A stretch of 64,000 nucleotides of DNA from Miniphocaeibacter sp964345925 (GCA_964345925.1 CAYFSP010000003.1:46952-110951), one strand, 5' to 3'; counted from the first letter of the stretch, positions 7,965 through 16,741 are shown. The notes: generated by a model not told the origin, from the sequence alone. Translations and numbers: made by a program.

Positions 7965-8534
7965 TTATATAGTAATTAATTCTTTCAAAGCATCAAATGT
8001 CTTTTCGCCTATTCCAGAAATATTCATAAGATCTTCAATTTTTTTAAAACTTGATTCTTCCCTATACTTTATAATACTTTCTGCTCGGACATCACCTATT
8101 CCAGGTAAAGTCATAAGCTCGGACTTTGTTGCAGAATTAATATTTACTAATGTTGTATTACTATCTTCCACGATAGTATTCTCTTGGTTACTATCTTTAG
8201 GAGGGATTAAAATCTTCATTTCATCCTCCAATTTTTGTGCTAAATTAATGTTTTTCATTAAAGCATTATCAGTAAGTCCACCAGCCTTACTTATAGCATC
8301 ATTTATACGATCATCTCTACTAAACTCATATAGTCCTGGATTCATTACCTCTCCATCTATATGTACAAATATTTCCGATTCATCGTAAATATTATTAGAT
8401 TCTAAATTTTTTTCTGAATTTTTTATTTCATTATATTGTCTATTACTTTGCTTATTATTTATAAAAAATCCATATAAGGCAAATAGTATAATGAAAATAG
8501 CAATTATAATTTTATCCTTATTAATTTTTTTCAT
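7965..8534 (-). CDS. comEA: ComEA-like DNA-binding competence protein
   Basis: Membrane-anchored dsDNA receptor for transformation. 189 aa: one N-terminal membrane segment (IIIAIFIILFALYGFFI), an SLBB domain (VHIDGEVMNPGLYEF ... INLAQKLEDEMKILIPPK split around it), then a ComEA helix-hairpin-helix domain (INSATKSELMTLPGIGDVRA and NISGIGEKTF). The ATG at 8534 (MKKINKDK) follows AGAGGG; an upstream in-frame start at 8591 would lie inside the terminator of the preceding gene and is rejected. First gene of the comEA-selD run. Confidence 0.9.
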   Translation of the reverse strand: MKKINKDKIIIAIFIILFALYGFFINNKQSNRQYNEIKNSEKNLESNNIYDESEIFVHIDGEVMNPGLYEFSRDDRINDAISKAGGLTDNALMKNINLAQKLEDEMKILIPPKDSNQENTIVEDSNTTLVNINSATKSELMTLPGIGDVRAESIIKYREESSFKKIEDLMNISGIGEKTFDALKELITI

Positions 8535-8550
8535 AATTTCCCTCTTAAAT

Positions 8551-8559
8551 ATCATAGCA
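8551..8559 (-). promoter_or_regulatory. Extended -10 promoter of comEA-selD
   Basis: TGCTATGAT on the minus strand, with the -10 box TATGAT at 8556-8551, just upstream of the AGAGGG ribosome site. No clear -35 box. Confidence 0.4.
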
Positions 8560-8580
8560 TTAATGAAAGGAATTATCCAT

Positions 8581-8606
8581 AAAAAAAGCACCCTTATGGG
8601 TGCTTA
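8581..8606 (-). terminator. Terminator of the NlpC/P60 gene
   Basis: AAGCACCC-ATAA-GGGTGCTT on the minus strand (stems at 8598-8605 and 8586-8593), followed by seven T. A strong GC-rich stem in an AT-rich background. Confidence 0.92.
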
Positions 8607-8611
8607 TAATA

Positions 8612-10045
8612 CTAATTAATAATTCTTCTAGCTGTTACAAAAGTATTAGTATAGTAATTTGAATTTATATCATCTTGAATAACACCTGTTGCTGGAGTAG
8701 AAGCATGAACCATTTGTCCATTTCCTATATATATACCAACATGGCTTATTCCCTTTCCACCTGTAGTAGCGAAAAATAATAAATCACCAGGCTTCAAGTT
8801 GGATTTAGACACTTGGTATCCATTAGAAGCTTGAGCTGCTGAATTTCTATTTAATTTAACTCCTGCATGTGTTTCATATAGATAATATACTAATCCAGAG
8901 CAGTCAAAACCAACATTAGGATTTGCTGAACCATAAACATATTTGTAACCAAGGTACCCTTTTGCACCATTTACAATTTTATCTATAGCACTTGAATTTG
9001 CAGTATTACTATCATCTTTTATATCTTCTTTTTCTTCAACGCTATCCTTAACTATTTCAGTACTAGAAATATATGACTTAGCCACATAGCCAGTTTTACC
9101 ATTATAAGTTACTTTAACCCAGCCATTGTTCTCAGTACCGGATATTTTTTCTCCTTTTGGCAATACTGCTATCACTTTAGAGCTAGTATTAGCTTCTGTT
9201 CTTAAGTTAAGAGAACTTTTAACCCAACCAGTAACCGATACACCTGTACTTTCTTCTATAACAGGCTTTTCTTCCTCAGGTTTAACTTCTTCCTTAACAA
9301 CAGGTTTTATTTCAGTATTAGATAAATATTCCCTACTAATATATCCAGTGTTTCCATTAAAATCTATTTTAACCCAACCATTTGACTCAGTACCAGAAAT
9401 TTTAGTACCAACTTCTAAAACACCTAAAATATTGTTAGAATCAATTTTAGCAGATGATCTAACATTGAGATTATGTGAAATCCATCCTTCAACAGGTAAT
9501 TCAATTACCTTTGCTTCATTAGTCTCTATCGTAGGAGTTGTAGTATCTGTATTATTATCTGATAATGCACTTTCAGATCCATCTACTACAGGAGTTTGTA
9601 AATTTTCGTTTATTTCACTTGATTCTTCCTCTGGCTCTTCTTTAATTTCAGTTTTAATATTTTCTTCAATTACAGGAGCCTTATCTCCAGATAGGTTTGA
9701 ATTATTTTCTTCATTAATCTCTACTGAAATTGTTTCTTGTATATTGTTATTATTTATTGCTGGTGTTTCATGAACTATATCTTCTGCTGCTTCTTCAATG
9801 CTTTCTCTTTCCTCGCTGGCATTATAAGTATCATTTAAAACCACTTCAATATTTTCTAAATTATCTTTTTTATCTTCATTTAATAAATTCTTTATATCTT
9901 CATCTTTATATGTTGAAATGCTCTCAACATAATTTTTAGGTGCATCTTTAACCATATTAGTTAATGCTTCTTGATTTAATCCAATTGCTCCAATTGCAAC
10001 TAAAGAAACCAAACCTATAGAAGCACCTAATTTTTTCTTATTCAT
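8612..10045 (-). CDS. Secreted NlpC/P60 peptidoglycan hydrolase with two SH3b domains
   Basis: Cell-wall endopeptidase, 477 aa. An N-terminal signal segment (LGASIGLVSLVAIGAIGL) is followed by a long acidic Glu/Asn-rich linker to about residue 185. Two bacterial SH3 domains each start GW(I/V) with N-L-R and contain GT.SNGWVK or GTENNGWVK and GYI/GYV. The catalytic domain begins near residue 350 with Cys382 in GFDCSGLVYY and His435 in ISHVGIYIG; His447 lies in MVHAST. It is monocistronic: its own promoter with WalR-like boxes upstream and a strong terminator downstream. Resembles LytE/CwlO-type hydrolases. Confidence 0.94.
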   Translation of the reverse strand: MNKKKLGASIGLVSLVAIGAIGLNQEALTNMVKDAPKNYVESISTYKDEDIKNLLNEDKKDNLENIEVVLNDTYNASEERESIEEAAEDIVHETPAINNNNIQETISVEINEENNSNLSGDKAPVIEENIKTEIKEEPEEESSEINENLQTPVVDGSESALSDNNTDTTTPTIETNEAKVIELPVEGWISHNLNVRSSAKIDSNNILGVLEVGTKISGTESNGWVKIDFNGNTGYISREYLSNTEIKPVVKEEVKPEEEKPVIEESTGVSVTGWVKSSLNLRTEANTSSKVIAVLPKGEKISGTENNGWVKVTYNGKTGYVAKSYISSTEIVKDSVEEKEDIKDDSNTANSSAIDKIVNGAKGYLGYKYVYGSANPNVGFDCSGLVYYLYETHAGVKLNRNSAAQASNGYQVSKSNLKPGDLLFFATTGGKGISHVGIYIGNGQMVHASTPATGVIQDDINSNYYTNTFVTARRIIN

Positions 10046-10082
10046 AATAATAGTATCCTCCCAAAGTTATACACTACAATAA

Positions 10083-10111
10083 ATTCTAAAGGAGTATGAC
10101 TAATAAGTCAA
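10083..10111 (-). promoter_or_regulatory. Promoter of the NlpC/P60 hydrolase
   Basis: TTGACT (10111-10106), 17-base spacer, TAGAAT (10088-10083) on the minus strand. The start codon follows after about 35 bases with a GGGAGGA ribosome site. Confidence 0.75.
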
Positions 10112-10116
10112 TGAAA

Positions 10117-10166
10117 GTTACAAAAAAGTTACAAAAGTATTACAAAAAAGTTAAATTTGTATTAAT
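10117..10166 (-). promoter_or_regulatory. Tandem WalR-type boxes upstream of the wall hydrolase
   Basis: On the minus strand three hexamers TGTAAT, TGTAAC and TGTAAC are separated by exactly five bases each (starts 11 bases apart, 10144-10139, 10133-10128, 10122-10117). Two weaker copies in the same phase lie further out (TTTAAC at 10155-10150, ATTAAT at 10166-10161). The published WalR (YycF) site is TGTWAH-N5-TGTWAH. The array ends five bases before the -35 box, a position suited to activation. Confidence 0.7.
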
Positions 10167-10194
10167 ATTGTAATAATTTAAATAATTTAAAATT

Positions 10195-10225
10195 AAAAGG
10201 ATATAGTACTTACTATATCCTTTTT
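10195..10225 (-). terminator. Terminator of the L,D-transpeptidase gene
   Basis: 14-base inverted repeat (10195-10208 and 10211-10224) ending in T/A runs on both strands, just past the stop at 10229. Probably a four-base loop once strained pairs open. Confidence 0.85.
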
Positions 10226-10228
10226 GCA

Positions 10229-11563
10229 TTAATATATAATAACGGGTGTTCCATTATCTACATTTTCATATATTGTCCTTACAATATTTAAAGGAGTGTT
10301 TATACATCCGTGACTACCTCTAGCTGTTTTGTAAAGATTTCCACCATATGAACTTTGCCAAGATGAATCATGAATTCCAACTCCTGGTCCAGTAATTTGC
10401 ATCCAATAATTTACCCAACTTTCATACTTGGTACCATCATAATTTTTTCCGCGCAAATATCTATTCTGTTCTTTTATGAAAATTTTCCAAACACCTTTTG
10501 GAGTGTCTGACCAACCAGCTCTTCCAGTTATTACAGGTGTTTGTGTAACTAGATTTCCATCTTTGTAAAACCACATATTTTGATCAGCTAAACTTATTTC
10601 TATATATGTGTTCCCAATTTCACCATTATTTAAAGATGTAGCTGTATAAACTAAATCAACAGTAGTTTCCTCTGCTTTATTTAAAGCTTCATAAATTGCA
10701 GCAGTTGTTTTATCTAAATGAATCTGTGTTCCAAAATTACCCGGCTGAACAGATATTTCATTTCCTGCAGAACTTTTAAAGGTTCTTGTCTTATTTATAT
10801 TGTCATATTGATTTTTTAAGCCATTAACATATTCCTTTACTTTATCAAGGTCTACTTTGGCTTCTTTTTCATTAACAAAACTTTCCATATCCACAAGTTT
10901 TACAATAGTTCCATCATTTAATTTTATGGATATATTAGCTTTTAAAAGTTTATTTAAAAGTTCTTTATTTTCAGCTAAATCTTTTTCAAATACCGTAGGT
11001 TGTGTATATTCACTTTTTAAAACTATGGATTCTTTTGAATTGAAAAATGCTTTTTCAATAGTAGAAAATAGCTTATCTACATCAATGGTATTTCCAAGGT
11101 CCTCTTTTTTTATTATATACTCATCATTTTCTTTTGCTATTTTAGCATCTTGAGGGGCTTTTATATTCTTTAATAGGCCTGAATTATTAATCCATATTTT
11201 TAAATTACCTTCATTTATTTTTTTAGTTACAGGATTATCATATAAATGCTCGGATAATATCTCAACTGGCCATATGAAGATATTTTGTTCTATATTAATA
11301 TCTCTTTCATATTCAGCTGTGAAACTTAACTCCTTTGGACTAAGGGGATATTCCTTACCATCCTTGTCAACTATAGTTATATCCCTTAATTCTATATCAT
11401 CAAAAATCGAATCAATTGATTCAAAAGATAAATTTTTTCCGTTTACGATTGTATTTGGATAAGTATATTTAGAAAAATAATATACTCCAGCAAAATATAT
11501 GATTAAAATCAATATTAATATTACAAAGAATACTTTCTTGAAAAGTCCTTTTTTCTCTGTCAT
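10229..11563 (-). CDS. L,D-transpeptidase (YkuD) with peptidoglycan-binding region
   Basis: Forms 3-3 crosslinks in peptidoglycan or anchors wall proteins. 444 aa with one N-terminal membrane anchor (VFFVILILILIIYFAGV), about 290 residues of putative peptidoglycan-binding repeats, and a C-terminal YkuD domain containing VTGRAGWSDTPKGVW, GVGIHDSSWQ and the catalytic SHGCINTP with Cys420. It lies 21 bases downstream of ppsR on the same strand. Function of the N-terminal part is inferred from architecture. Confidence 0.93.
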   Translation of the reverse strand: MTEKKGLFKKVFFVILILILIIYFAGVYYFSKYTYPNTIVNGKNLSFESIDSIFDDIELRDITIVDKDGKEYPLSPKELSFTAEYERDINIEQNIFIWPVEILSEHLYDNPVTKKINEGNLKIWINNSGLLKNIKAPQDAKIAKENDEYIIKKEDLGNTIDVDKLFSTIEKAFFNSKESIVLKSEYTQPTVFEKDLAENKELLNKLLKANISIKLNDGTIVKLVDMESFVNEKEAKVDLDKVKEYVNGLKNQYDNINKTRTFKSSAGNEISVQPGNFGTQIHLDKTTAAIYEALNKAEETTVDLVYTATSLNNGEIGNTYIEISLADQNMWFYKDGNLVTQTPVITGRAGWSDTPKGVWKIFIKEQNRYLRGKNYDGTKYESWVNYWMQITGPGVGIHDSSWQSSYGGNLYKTARGSHGCINTPLNIVRTIYENVDNGTPVIIY

Positions 11564-11584
11564 TTTAACTCCTAACCTCTATTT

Positions 11585-12388
11585 TTACATATTGCTATCT
11601 ATAATCTGTATAATATCTGAAGTGGTCTCTTCAATAGTCTTTGTTGTTACATCTATAATTTCACAGCCTAATTTTTTGTACAAATCAAGTGCATAATCCA
11701 ATTCATTAACAACTCTATCATCAGAAGAATACTCTCCTCCACTTGTAATTCCCATTAGTTTCAATCTTTCATTTCTTATATCCGTTAATTTATCCTTATT
11801 TATGATAAGTCCTATTATTTTTTTTGGACTAATTTCAAATAGTTCTTTAGGAGCTTCAATTTCTGGGACTAATGGTATATTACAAACTTTATAATTTTTA
11901 AAAGCTAAATTTAAGGATAGTGGTGTTTTTGAGGTTCTAGATATACCAATTAAAACAATGTCAGCTAAAAGTATTCCTCTAGAATCCTTTCCATCATCAT
12001 ATTTCATAGCAAAATCCAAAGCTTCTATTTTATTGAAATAATCGTCACTTAGTCTTCTAGTAAGTCCAACTTCACGCTTTGCTTTTTGACCAAAAAACTT
12101 TTCAGCTGCGCCTAAGGGTACTTCAAATAAATCGACTACTACAATTCCTTTTTCTTTTGCTTTCCTCTTTAGATATTCTAAAATATCCTTTCGGATAATT
12201 GTAGAATAAATTAAATTATCATTTGATAATCCATCTAATATTTCATCTATTTCATTAAAGTTTGATATATCTGGATATCTTAAAATGCTTGTTCCTTTCA
12301 TATCAAAATGTACTTTAATAGCATTGGTAAATTGAATTGCAGTTTCTCCTGTAGAATCAGAAACAATAATTAAATTTTTATTGCTCAT
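11585..12388 (-). CDS. ppsR: Pyruvate-phosphate dikinase/PEP synthase regulatory protein (DUF299)
   Basis: Bifunctional serine/threonine kinase and pyrophosphorylase family that switches PPDK or PEP synthase off and on. 267 aa, full length. The N-terminal IVSDSTGETA and the P-loop-like GISRTSKTP (148-156) are hallmarks. The start overlaps the end of the glyS-like gene by 11 bases, indicating translational coupling. In many Clostridia this gene follows glyS, so its position is conserved even though glyQ is missing. The target enzyme is not in the window. Confidence 0.92.
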   Translation of the reverse strand: MSNKNLIIVSDSTGETAIQFTNAIKVHFDMKGTSILRYPDISNFNEIDEILDGLSNDNLIYSTIIRKDILEYLKRKAKEKGIVVVDLFEVPLGAAEKFFGQKAKREVGLTRRLSDDYFNKIEALDFAMKYDDGKDSRGILLADIVLIGISRTSKTPLSLNLAFKNYKVCNIPLVPEIEAPKELFEISPKKIIGLIINKDKLTDIRNERLKLMGITSGGEYSSDDRVVNELDYALDLYKKLGCEIIDVTTKTIEETTSDIIQIIDSNM

Positions 12389-13910
12389 TTAAATCTCCTT
12401 TATTTAGTTTTTCATATATTTTAGAAATATTATCAGGATTTTCATCAATTAATTTATCAACTAAATTATAATCAAAATTTCTACTTATTAGTTCATCTCT
12501 TAATTTACTCAGTATAAAGTCTCTAACTTCAAATTTTAAAAGATCATAATCCAATACAATATTTTCACGTTTTATATAAATATATATATTATCACCTATA
12601 ATATCCGAAAGATTTAAATCCCATTTATTAGAGATAATTATATTTATTATTCCACTGGCAAGCCTTCTCGTTTCAATGGTCTGATATTCACTTATTTTGC
12701 CATTCATGTGATTATATATATATATATTCAAAATAGAATCAAGTTTATCCGATATACTTAAAACCTTGGCTGACGTTGTCTCCGGCATTTCATCACCATG
12801 AAATCTAGGTCTATAATGCATGTAAACTGCATTCGATATTATATCATTAAAATCTTTATCCTTAGCATAAAGATAGCCAATAACACCTTTTAATTCTGGA
12901 TTGTCTTTTACTAGATCTGTAGATAGGTCTAATTTACATATATCAGACTCCAAATCAAGATTGGATAGAGTATTATCTCCAACTTTTAAGTAAGACCCAA
13001 TTATTTTAGATAAATCCTTTAATCTGAGAGATTTATCATAAATGGAACCCAATTCAAAAGAATTCATAGTATTCTTCATTTTTTCTAAATAGTATTCATA
13101 GTCATTTTCCATGGTCTTATCAAATTTTAATAAAATATTCATTATTTTTGAAATTTTATTGTTATATATATCGTCTATTTTAATTTCATCATCAATATCA
13201 TGCTTTTCAATGCAGAAAACAAAATAAGGCATTAACTGTTGTTTTTCATTCAGTACTGGAAAAACATTACAAATATCTATCATAATTGCTATTAAAAGTT
13301 CCTGAGGATATTCTAATATCTTATTATCAAACTTTTTTATAATTGGATAGGGTAAATTAAATTCATTTATTGATTTACGTACAAGATAATACGAGTCATA
13401 TAGATTACCACCATATTCTTTAACGATCTTCTTAGATTTTGTAATTAAAAAATCTTTTCTAGTATCATTTTCCAAAATAATGTTGTTACTTTTTAGTTTA
13501 TCCATATAATGTTCTATTGAATCCATCTTGAAAAAGGGAATATTGTCTTTATTATTCTGCAAAAACTTAAAACCATTAAAACTTAAGTATTCTTCATTTA
13601 GCATTCCCTGAATCCAAATAATATAGTCTTTTAATAAATTAGATATACTCAACTCCTTAATAGGTATGGATATAGAGTTTATTATATTTATTATAGACTT
13701 TTCAATATTTGAAATATTTTCAATTTTCTTATCCAAATCTATTGAAAAAATTATTCTGTTCTTACTATATATAAATTTATTATATTTTGCCTTTACTTTA
13801 TTTTCATCAATTAATTTGCTTATTTTTTCTTTTAAATTTCTTATAACTATATCATATAAATTATATGGTAAGCCATTTAATCCTATTTCTATTAATAATT
13901 TATTTTCCAT
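12378..13910 (-). CDS. Orphan glycyl-tRNA synthetase beta-subunit-like protein, short
   Basis: 510 aa and an open frame. The N-terminus LLIEIGLNGLPY matches the GlyS opening. Further GlyS-like blocks are EYPQELLIAIMID with VFPVLNEKQQLMPYF, LGSIYDKSLRLKDLS, LSTDLVKDNPELKGVIGYLYA split at its Leu, then HYRPRFHGDEMPET and the ADKLD-like SDKLDSIL. It stops before the C-terminal anticodon-binding DALR region, so it is about 170 residues shorter than the usual beta subunit. The alpha-subunit gene glyQ, normally just upstream, is absent: the gene overlaps recO by 11 bases. Start chosen at the ATG at 13910 after AAGGGA. Either a relic or a repurposed protein; alone it cannot charge tRNA. Confidence 0.78.
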   Translation of the reverse strand: MENKLLIEIGLNGLPYNLYDIVIRNLKEKISKLIDENKVKAKYNKFIYSKNRIIFSIDLDKKIENISNIEKSIINIINSISIPIKELSISNLLKDYIIWIQGMLNEEYLSFNGFKFLQNNKDNIPFFKMDSIEHYMDKLKSNNIILENDTRKDFLITKSKKIVKEYGGNLYDSYYLVRKSINEFNLPYPIIKKFDNKILEYPQELLIAIMIDICNVFPVLNEKQQLMPYFVFCIEKHDIDDEIKIDDIYNNKISKIMNILLKFDKTMENDYEYYLEKMKNTMNSFELGSIYDKSLRLKDLSKIIGSYLKVGDNTLSNLDLESDICKLDLSTDLVKDNPELKGVIGYLYAKDKDFNDIISNAVYMHYRPRFHGDEMPETTSAKVLSISDKLDSILNIYIYNHMNGKISEYQTIETRRLASGIINIIISNKWDLNLSDIIGDNIYIYIKRENIVLDYDLLKFEVRDFILSKLRDELISRNFDYNLVDKLIDENPDNISKIYEKLNKGDLNEQ

Positions 13911-14655
13911 ATAATCCCTTCTCAAATAAATTTAAATATTTTAGCGATTTTATTTCACTAATATCAAATATATTTTTAAATGTATTCACCAATAAGACAA
14001 GTAAAAAATCTTTGTCTAAATATTCTTCATCTGGAATATTTTCAAAAGTTGAATACATTAATTGATTTAATAATTTTACTTGAACACTAGACAGTTTTGT
14101 AAAATTATAACTAGTATTACAATTATTACAAATAATGCCACCTATTTCAAGAGAATAAAAATATGAGTTGTGATCATTTGCACCACAACGACTACAATGA
14201 CCAAAATTCAATCTATATCCTAGGAATGCTAAAAATTTTAAAATATAGGCAAGTACTAAAAAATACTTGTTTTGTTTATACTCAATAGTCTTTAAGAATT
14301 TTATCGTAAGATCGTAAATTTTAATATCAGTGTAGTACATGGGAAAAGCCAAGTCAATTAAATCAAAGATTAGATTAGAATATAATATATTCATATTTTG
14401 ATTTCTTAACCTATAAAAACTATTAATCATTTCATAGTCTAGTAGGTAAATATAATCATTCGAAATATTAATATTAATATTAATATGGATTTCTGAAAAG
14501 ATATCCAATGTATTCGTTTTTTCCTGTAATGAATTATTATTACTATAAATAATATCTATCTTTCCAAACTTTCTAGAAAATACCTTTAAGATTTTGCTTT
14601 TTTCTTTAATACTAAAAGTATTTATGACAATGGCTTCTGTTTCAAAATTATTCAT
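13900..14655 (-). CDS. recO: DNA repair protein RecO
   Basis: Recombination mediator that loads RecA with RecR and RecF. 251 aa with an N-terminal OB fold (TEAIVINTFSIKEKSKILKVF region) and a C-terminal zinc site C-x2-C ... C-x2-C, seen as CSRCGAN and GGIICNNCN. It overlaps era by one base (TAATG) and the glyS-like gene by 11 bases. Divergent in sequence, as RecO often is; the position after era supports the call. Confidence 0.9.
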   Translation of the reverse strand: MNNFETEAIVINTFSIKEKSKILKVFSRKFGKIDIIYSNNNSLQEKTNTLDIFSEIHINININISNDYIYLLDYEMINSFYRLRNQNMNILYSNLIFDLIDLAFPMYYTDIKIYDLTIKFLKTIEYKQNKYFLVLAYILKFLAFLGYRLNFGHCSRCGANDHNSYFYSLEIGGIICNNCNTSYNFTKLSSVQVKLLNQLMYSTFENIPDEEYLDKDFLLVLLVNTFKNIFDISEIKSLKYLNLFEKGLYGK

Positions 14656-15539
14656 TAGTTATATCCATATTCAGATAATTTATTATTTTTGTTCCTCCAA
14701 TCCGGGTCTATTTTTACCCAAATCTTCAAATTTATTTTACTATCTAAAAATAATTCTATATCCTTCCTTGCTTCTATACCAATCTTTTTTAACATACTAC
14801 CACTTTTACCTATTACGATCCCCTTATGCGATTTTTTTTCAACTATAATATTAGAATAAATATCATACAGATCCTTATTGTCTCTTTTTTTCATACTATC
14901 TACAACAACATTTATACCATGAGGTACTTCTTCTCCTAAAAAAAGTAAGGCCTTTTCTCTAATTATTTCAGATACAATTTTTTTCACAGGTTGATCTGTT
15001 ATTTCATCTTCATCATAATACATTGGTCCCTCTGGTAATAATTCATATAATTTATCAAAATATAAATCAATATTTTTTCCAGTAGTAGATGAAATAGGTA
15101 TGATATTTTTAAAAATATTAAAACTTTCATATAGTGATACCAGCTCATCTATTTTAGTACTTGGGATTAAATCAATTTTATTAATTAATAATATAATAGG
15201 TTTTTTAACAGTTTTTAAGAAATCTATTATATAATTTTCATTTTCACCTATTTTAAGGTTGTTATCTACAATATATGTAATTACGTCCGCATCCTTTATT
15301 GTATCTTTGGAAGTTTTCAACATATATTCTCCTAATTTATTTTTAGGTTGCTGTATGCCTGGTGTATCTAAAAAAACACATTGCATTTTATCATCTGTGT
15401 GTATCATTTTAATTTTATTTCTAGTGGTTTGAGGTTTATTGGAAATTATGGACAATTTTTCTCCAATAATTCTATTTAAAAATGTGGATTTCCCAACATT
15501 TGATCTACCTAAAACCGTAACAAATCCCGATTTGAACAT
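14655..15539 (-). CDS. era: GTPase Era
   Basis: Essential GTPase that binds 16S rRNA near its 3' end during 30S assembly. 294 aa. G1 is GRSNVGKST (residues 11-19); G2/G3 are NKPQTTRNKI and LDTPGIQ; G4 is INKID. The C-terminal KH domain carries VIGKSGSMLKKIG with the GxxG loop. Full length and in its usual place in phoH-ybeY-dgkA-era-recO. Confidence 0.97.
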   Translation of the reverse strand: MFKSGFVTVLGRSNVGKSTFLNRIIGEKLSIISNKPQTTRNKIKMIHTDDKMQCVFLDTPGIQQPKNKLGEYMLKTSKDTIKDADVITYIVDNNLKIGENENYIIDFLKTVKKPIILLINKIDLIPSTKIDELVSLYESFNIFKNIIPISSTTGKNIDLYFDKLYELLPEGPMYYDEDEITDQPVKKIVSEIIREKALLFLGEEVPHGINVVVDSMKKRDNKDLYDIYSNIIVEKKSHKGIVIGKSGSMLKKIGIEARKDIELFLDSKINLKIWVKIDPDWRNKNNKLSEYGYN

Positions 15540-15557
15540 ATTAACTCCTTTTGAAAA

Positions 15558-16289
15558 TTAAAAGCTAACTAAAAATATTTTAAATATTATAGTTGCTATT
15601 AAAACTCCTGTAATTCCACCAAAAATCACCTCTGATAGGCTATGAATTTTGCCTTCTACCCTAGATTCAGCTACTAAAAATGCTAAAATTAAACTCAATA
15701 TTGTTACAAATGCGTTATCGGATAAAAAAGCGATTATAGTCGCTAAACAAAATGATACAGATGCATGGCCACTTACTGTACCACCTTGTAGATGAGTTCC
15801 ACTTTTTTTATAAAAAATACTTTTTAATATCAATGTCATTAAAATTACAATTATCAATGCAATGAATGTTAAATGAATTGGTGATTCTTGAATTTTTCCT
15901 ATTCCTGTATCTGTTATTTTAATAATTCTATCATAGAATATAAAATAGCCTACGAATAATGCATTTAAGGCAGTAACAAGAACTGCACCAGCTCCAATAT
16001 CCTTTGCTATTTTTGCCCTTGGCTCATAATATTCATAAACTAGATCAACTACTCTCTCTAAGGCAGTATTTAAGAGTTCAGCAAATATAACCAATGTTAT
16101 TGTAATACAAATTATAGCCATTTCCATTCTTGTCATATTAAAAAACAAACTGACAATGGCTACGAGTATAGCCATAAAAACATGACGCTTTAAATTACCT
16201 TCATTTTTAAAAGCATATATAATTCCATCTATAGCATGGTTAAAGCTTTCTATTAAATTAGAATTTTTAAAATCCTTATCATTTTTCAT
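15558..16289 (-). CDS. dgkA: Fused undecaprenol/diacylglycerol kinase and PAP2-like phosphatase
   Basis: 243 aa joining two membrane modules. Residues about 8-115 are a Gram-positive DgkA (undecaprenol kinase): NHAIDGIIYAFKNEGNLK and AELLNTALERVVD, with three hydrophobic helices. Residues about 130-240 resemble PAP2 phosphatases: GTVSGHASVSF holds the SGHA motif and ESRVEGKIHSLSEVIFGG a motif-III-like segment. A single protein may therefore both phosphorylate and dephosphorylate polyprenol. The canonical first PAP2 motif is not obvious. It overlaps ybeY by 11 bases. Confidence 0.85.
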   Translation of the reverse strand: MKNDKDFKNSNLIESFNHAIDGIIYAFKNEGNLKRHVFMAILVAIVSLFFNMTRMEMAIICITITLVIFAELLNTALERVVDLVYEYYEPRAKIAKDIGAGAVLVTALNALFVGYFIFYDRIIKITDTGIGKIQESPIHLTFIALIIVILMTLILKSIFYKKSGTHLQGGTVSGHASVSFCLATIIAFLSDNAFVTILSLILAFLVAESRVEGKIHSLSEVIFGGITGVLIATIIFKIFLVSF

Positions 16290-16740
16290 TCTTAAATATT
16301 CCTAATCTTTTTATGGTTTCCTTTTCTTTTGTCCTCATAATTAATTTATCTTCTTCTTCTATATGATCGTATCCCAGTAGATGAAACATTGAGTGAACGA
16401 TTAAATATGTCAATTCTCTATTGATACTATGATTAAAATCATTAGCTTGTTCAATAGCTCTATTGATTGAAATAACAATGTCTCCAAGTATTTCATTATG
16501 TTCTGGAATTACAAATTTTTCATCTGTAGGAAATGATAATACATCTGTTATTGAATCAGTATTCCTATAGTCTTTATTTAACTGTTTTATCTCTTCATCT
16601 GTAACAAATGATACGGATATTTCAACAGCTTTAGAATATTCTTCCACATCTAAGCTGTTTCTAACAGCATTGTCAATTAATGAAATTAGATCATCATTTA
16701 ATTCTACTTCATTTTGACGATTATCAATTAAAATTTCCAT
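16279..16740 (-). CDS. ybeY: Endoribonuclease YbeY
   Basis: Metal-dependent RNase for 16S rRNA 3' maturation and ribosome quality control. 153 aa. The zinc site is VHSMFHLLGYDH (H-x3-H-x5-H), preceded by the conserved DVLSFP and LGDIVIS. One base after phoH and overlapping dgkA. Confidence 0.96.
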   Translation of the reverse strand: MEILIDNRQNEVELNDDLISLIDNAVRNSLDVEEYSKAVEISVSFVTDEEIKQLNKDYRNTDSITDVLSFPTDEKFVIPEHNEILGDIVISINRAIEQANDFNHSINRELTYLIVHSMFHLLGYDHIEEEDKLIMRTKEKETIKRLGIFKNEK

Positions 16741-16741
16741 A

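Noticed and set aside
8535..8591. Longer comEA start at 8591
   Set aside because: It lies within the terminator of the NlpC/P60 gene; the ATG at 8534 has a good ribosome site and is followed by a normal membrane anchor.
9126..9773. Plus-strand 215-codon open frame opposite the NlpC/P60 gene
   Set aside because: It mirrors the repetitive Glu/Thr-rich coding strand, has no recognisable domain or ribosome site, and lies wholly within a clear gene.
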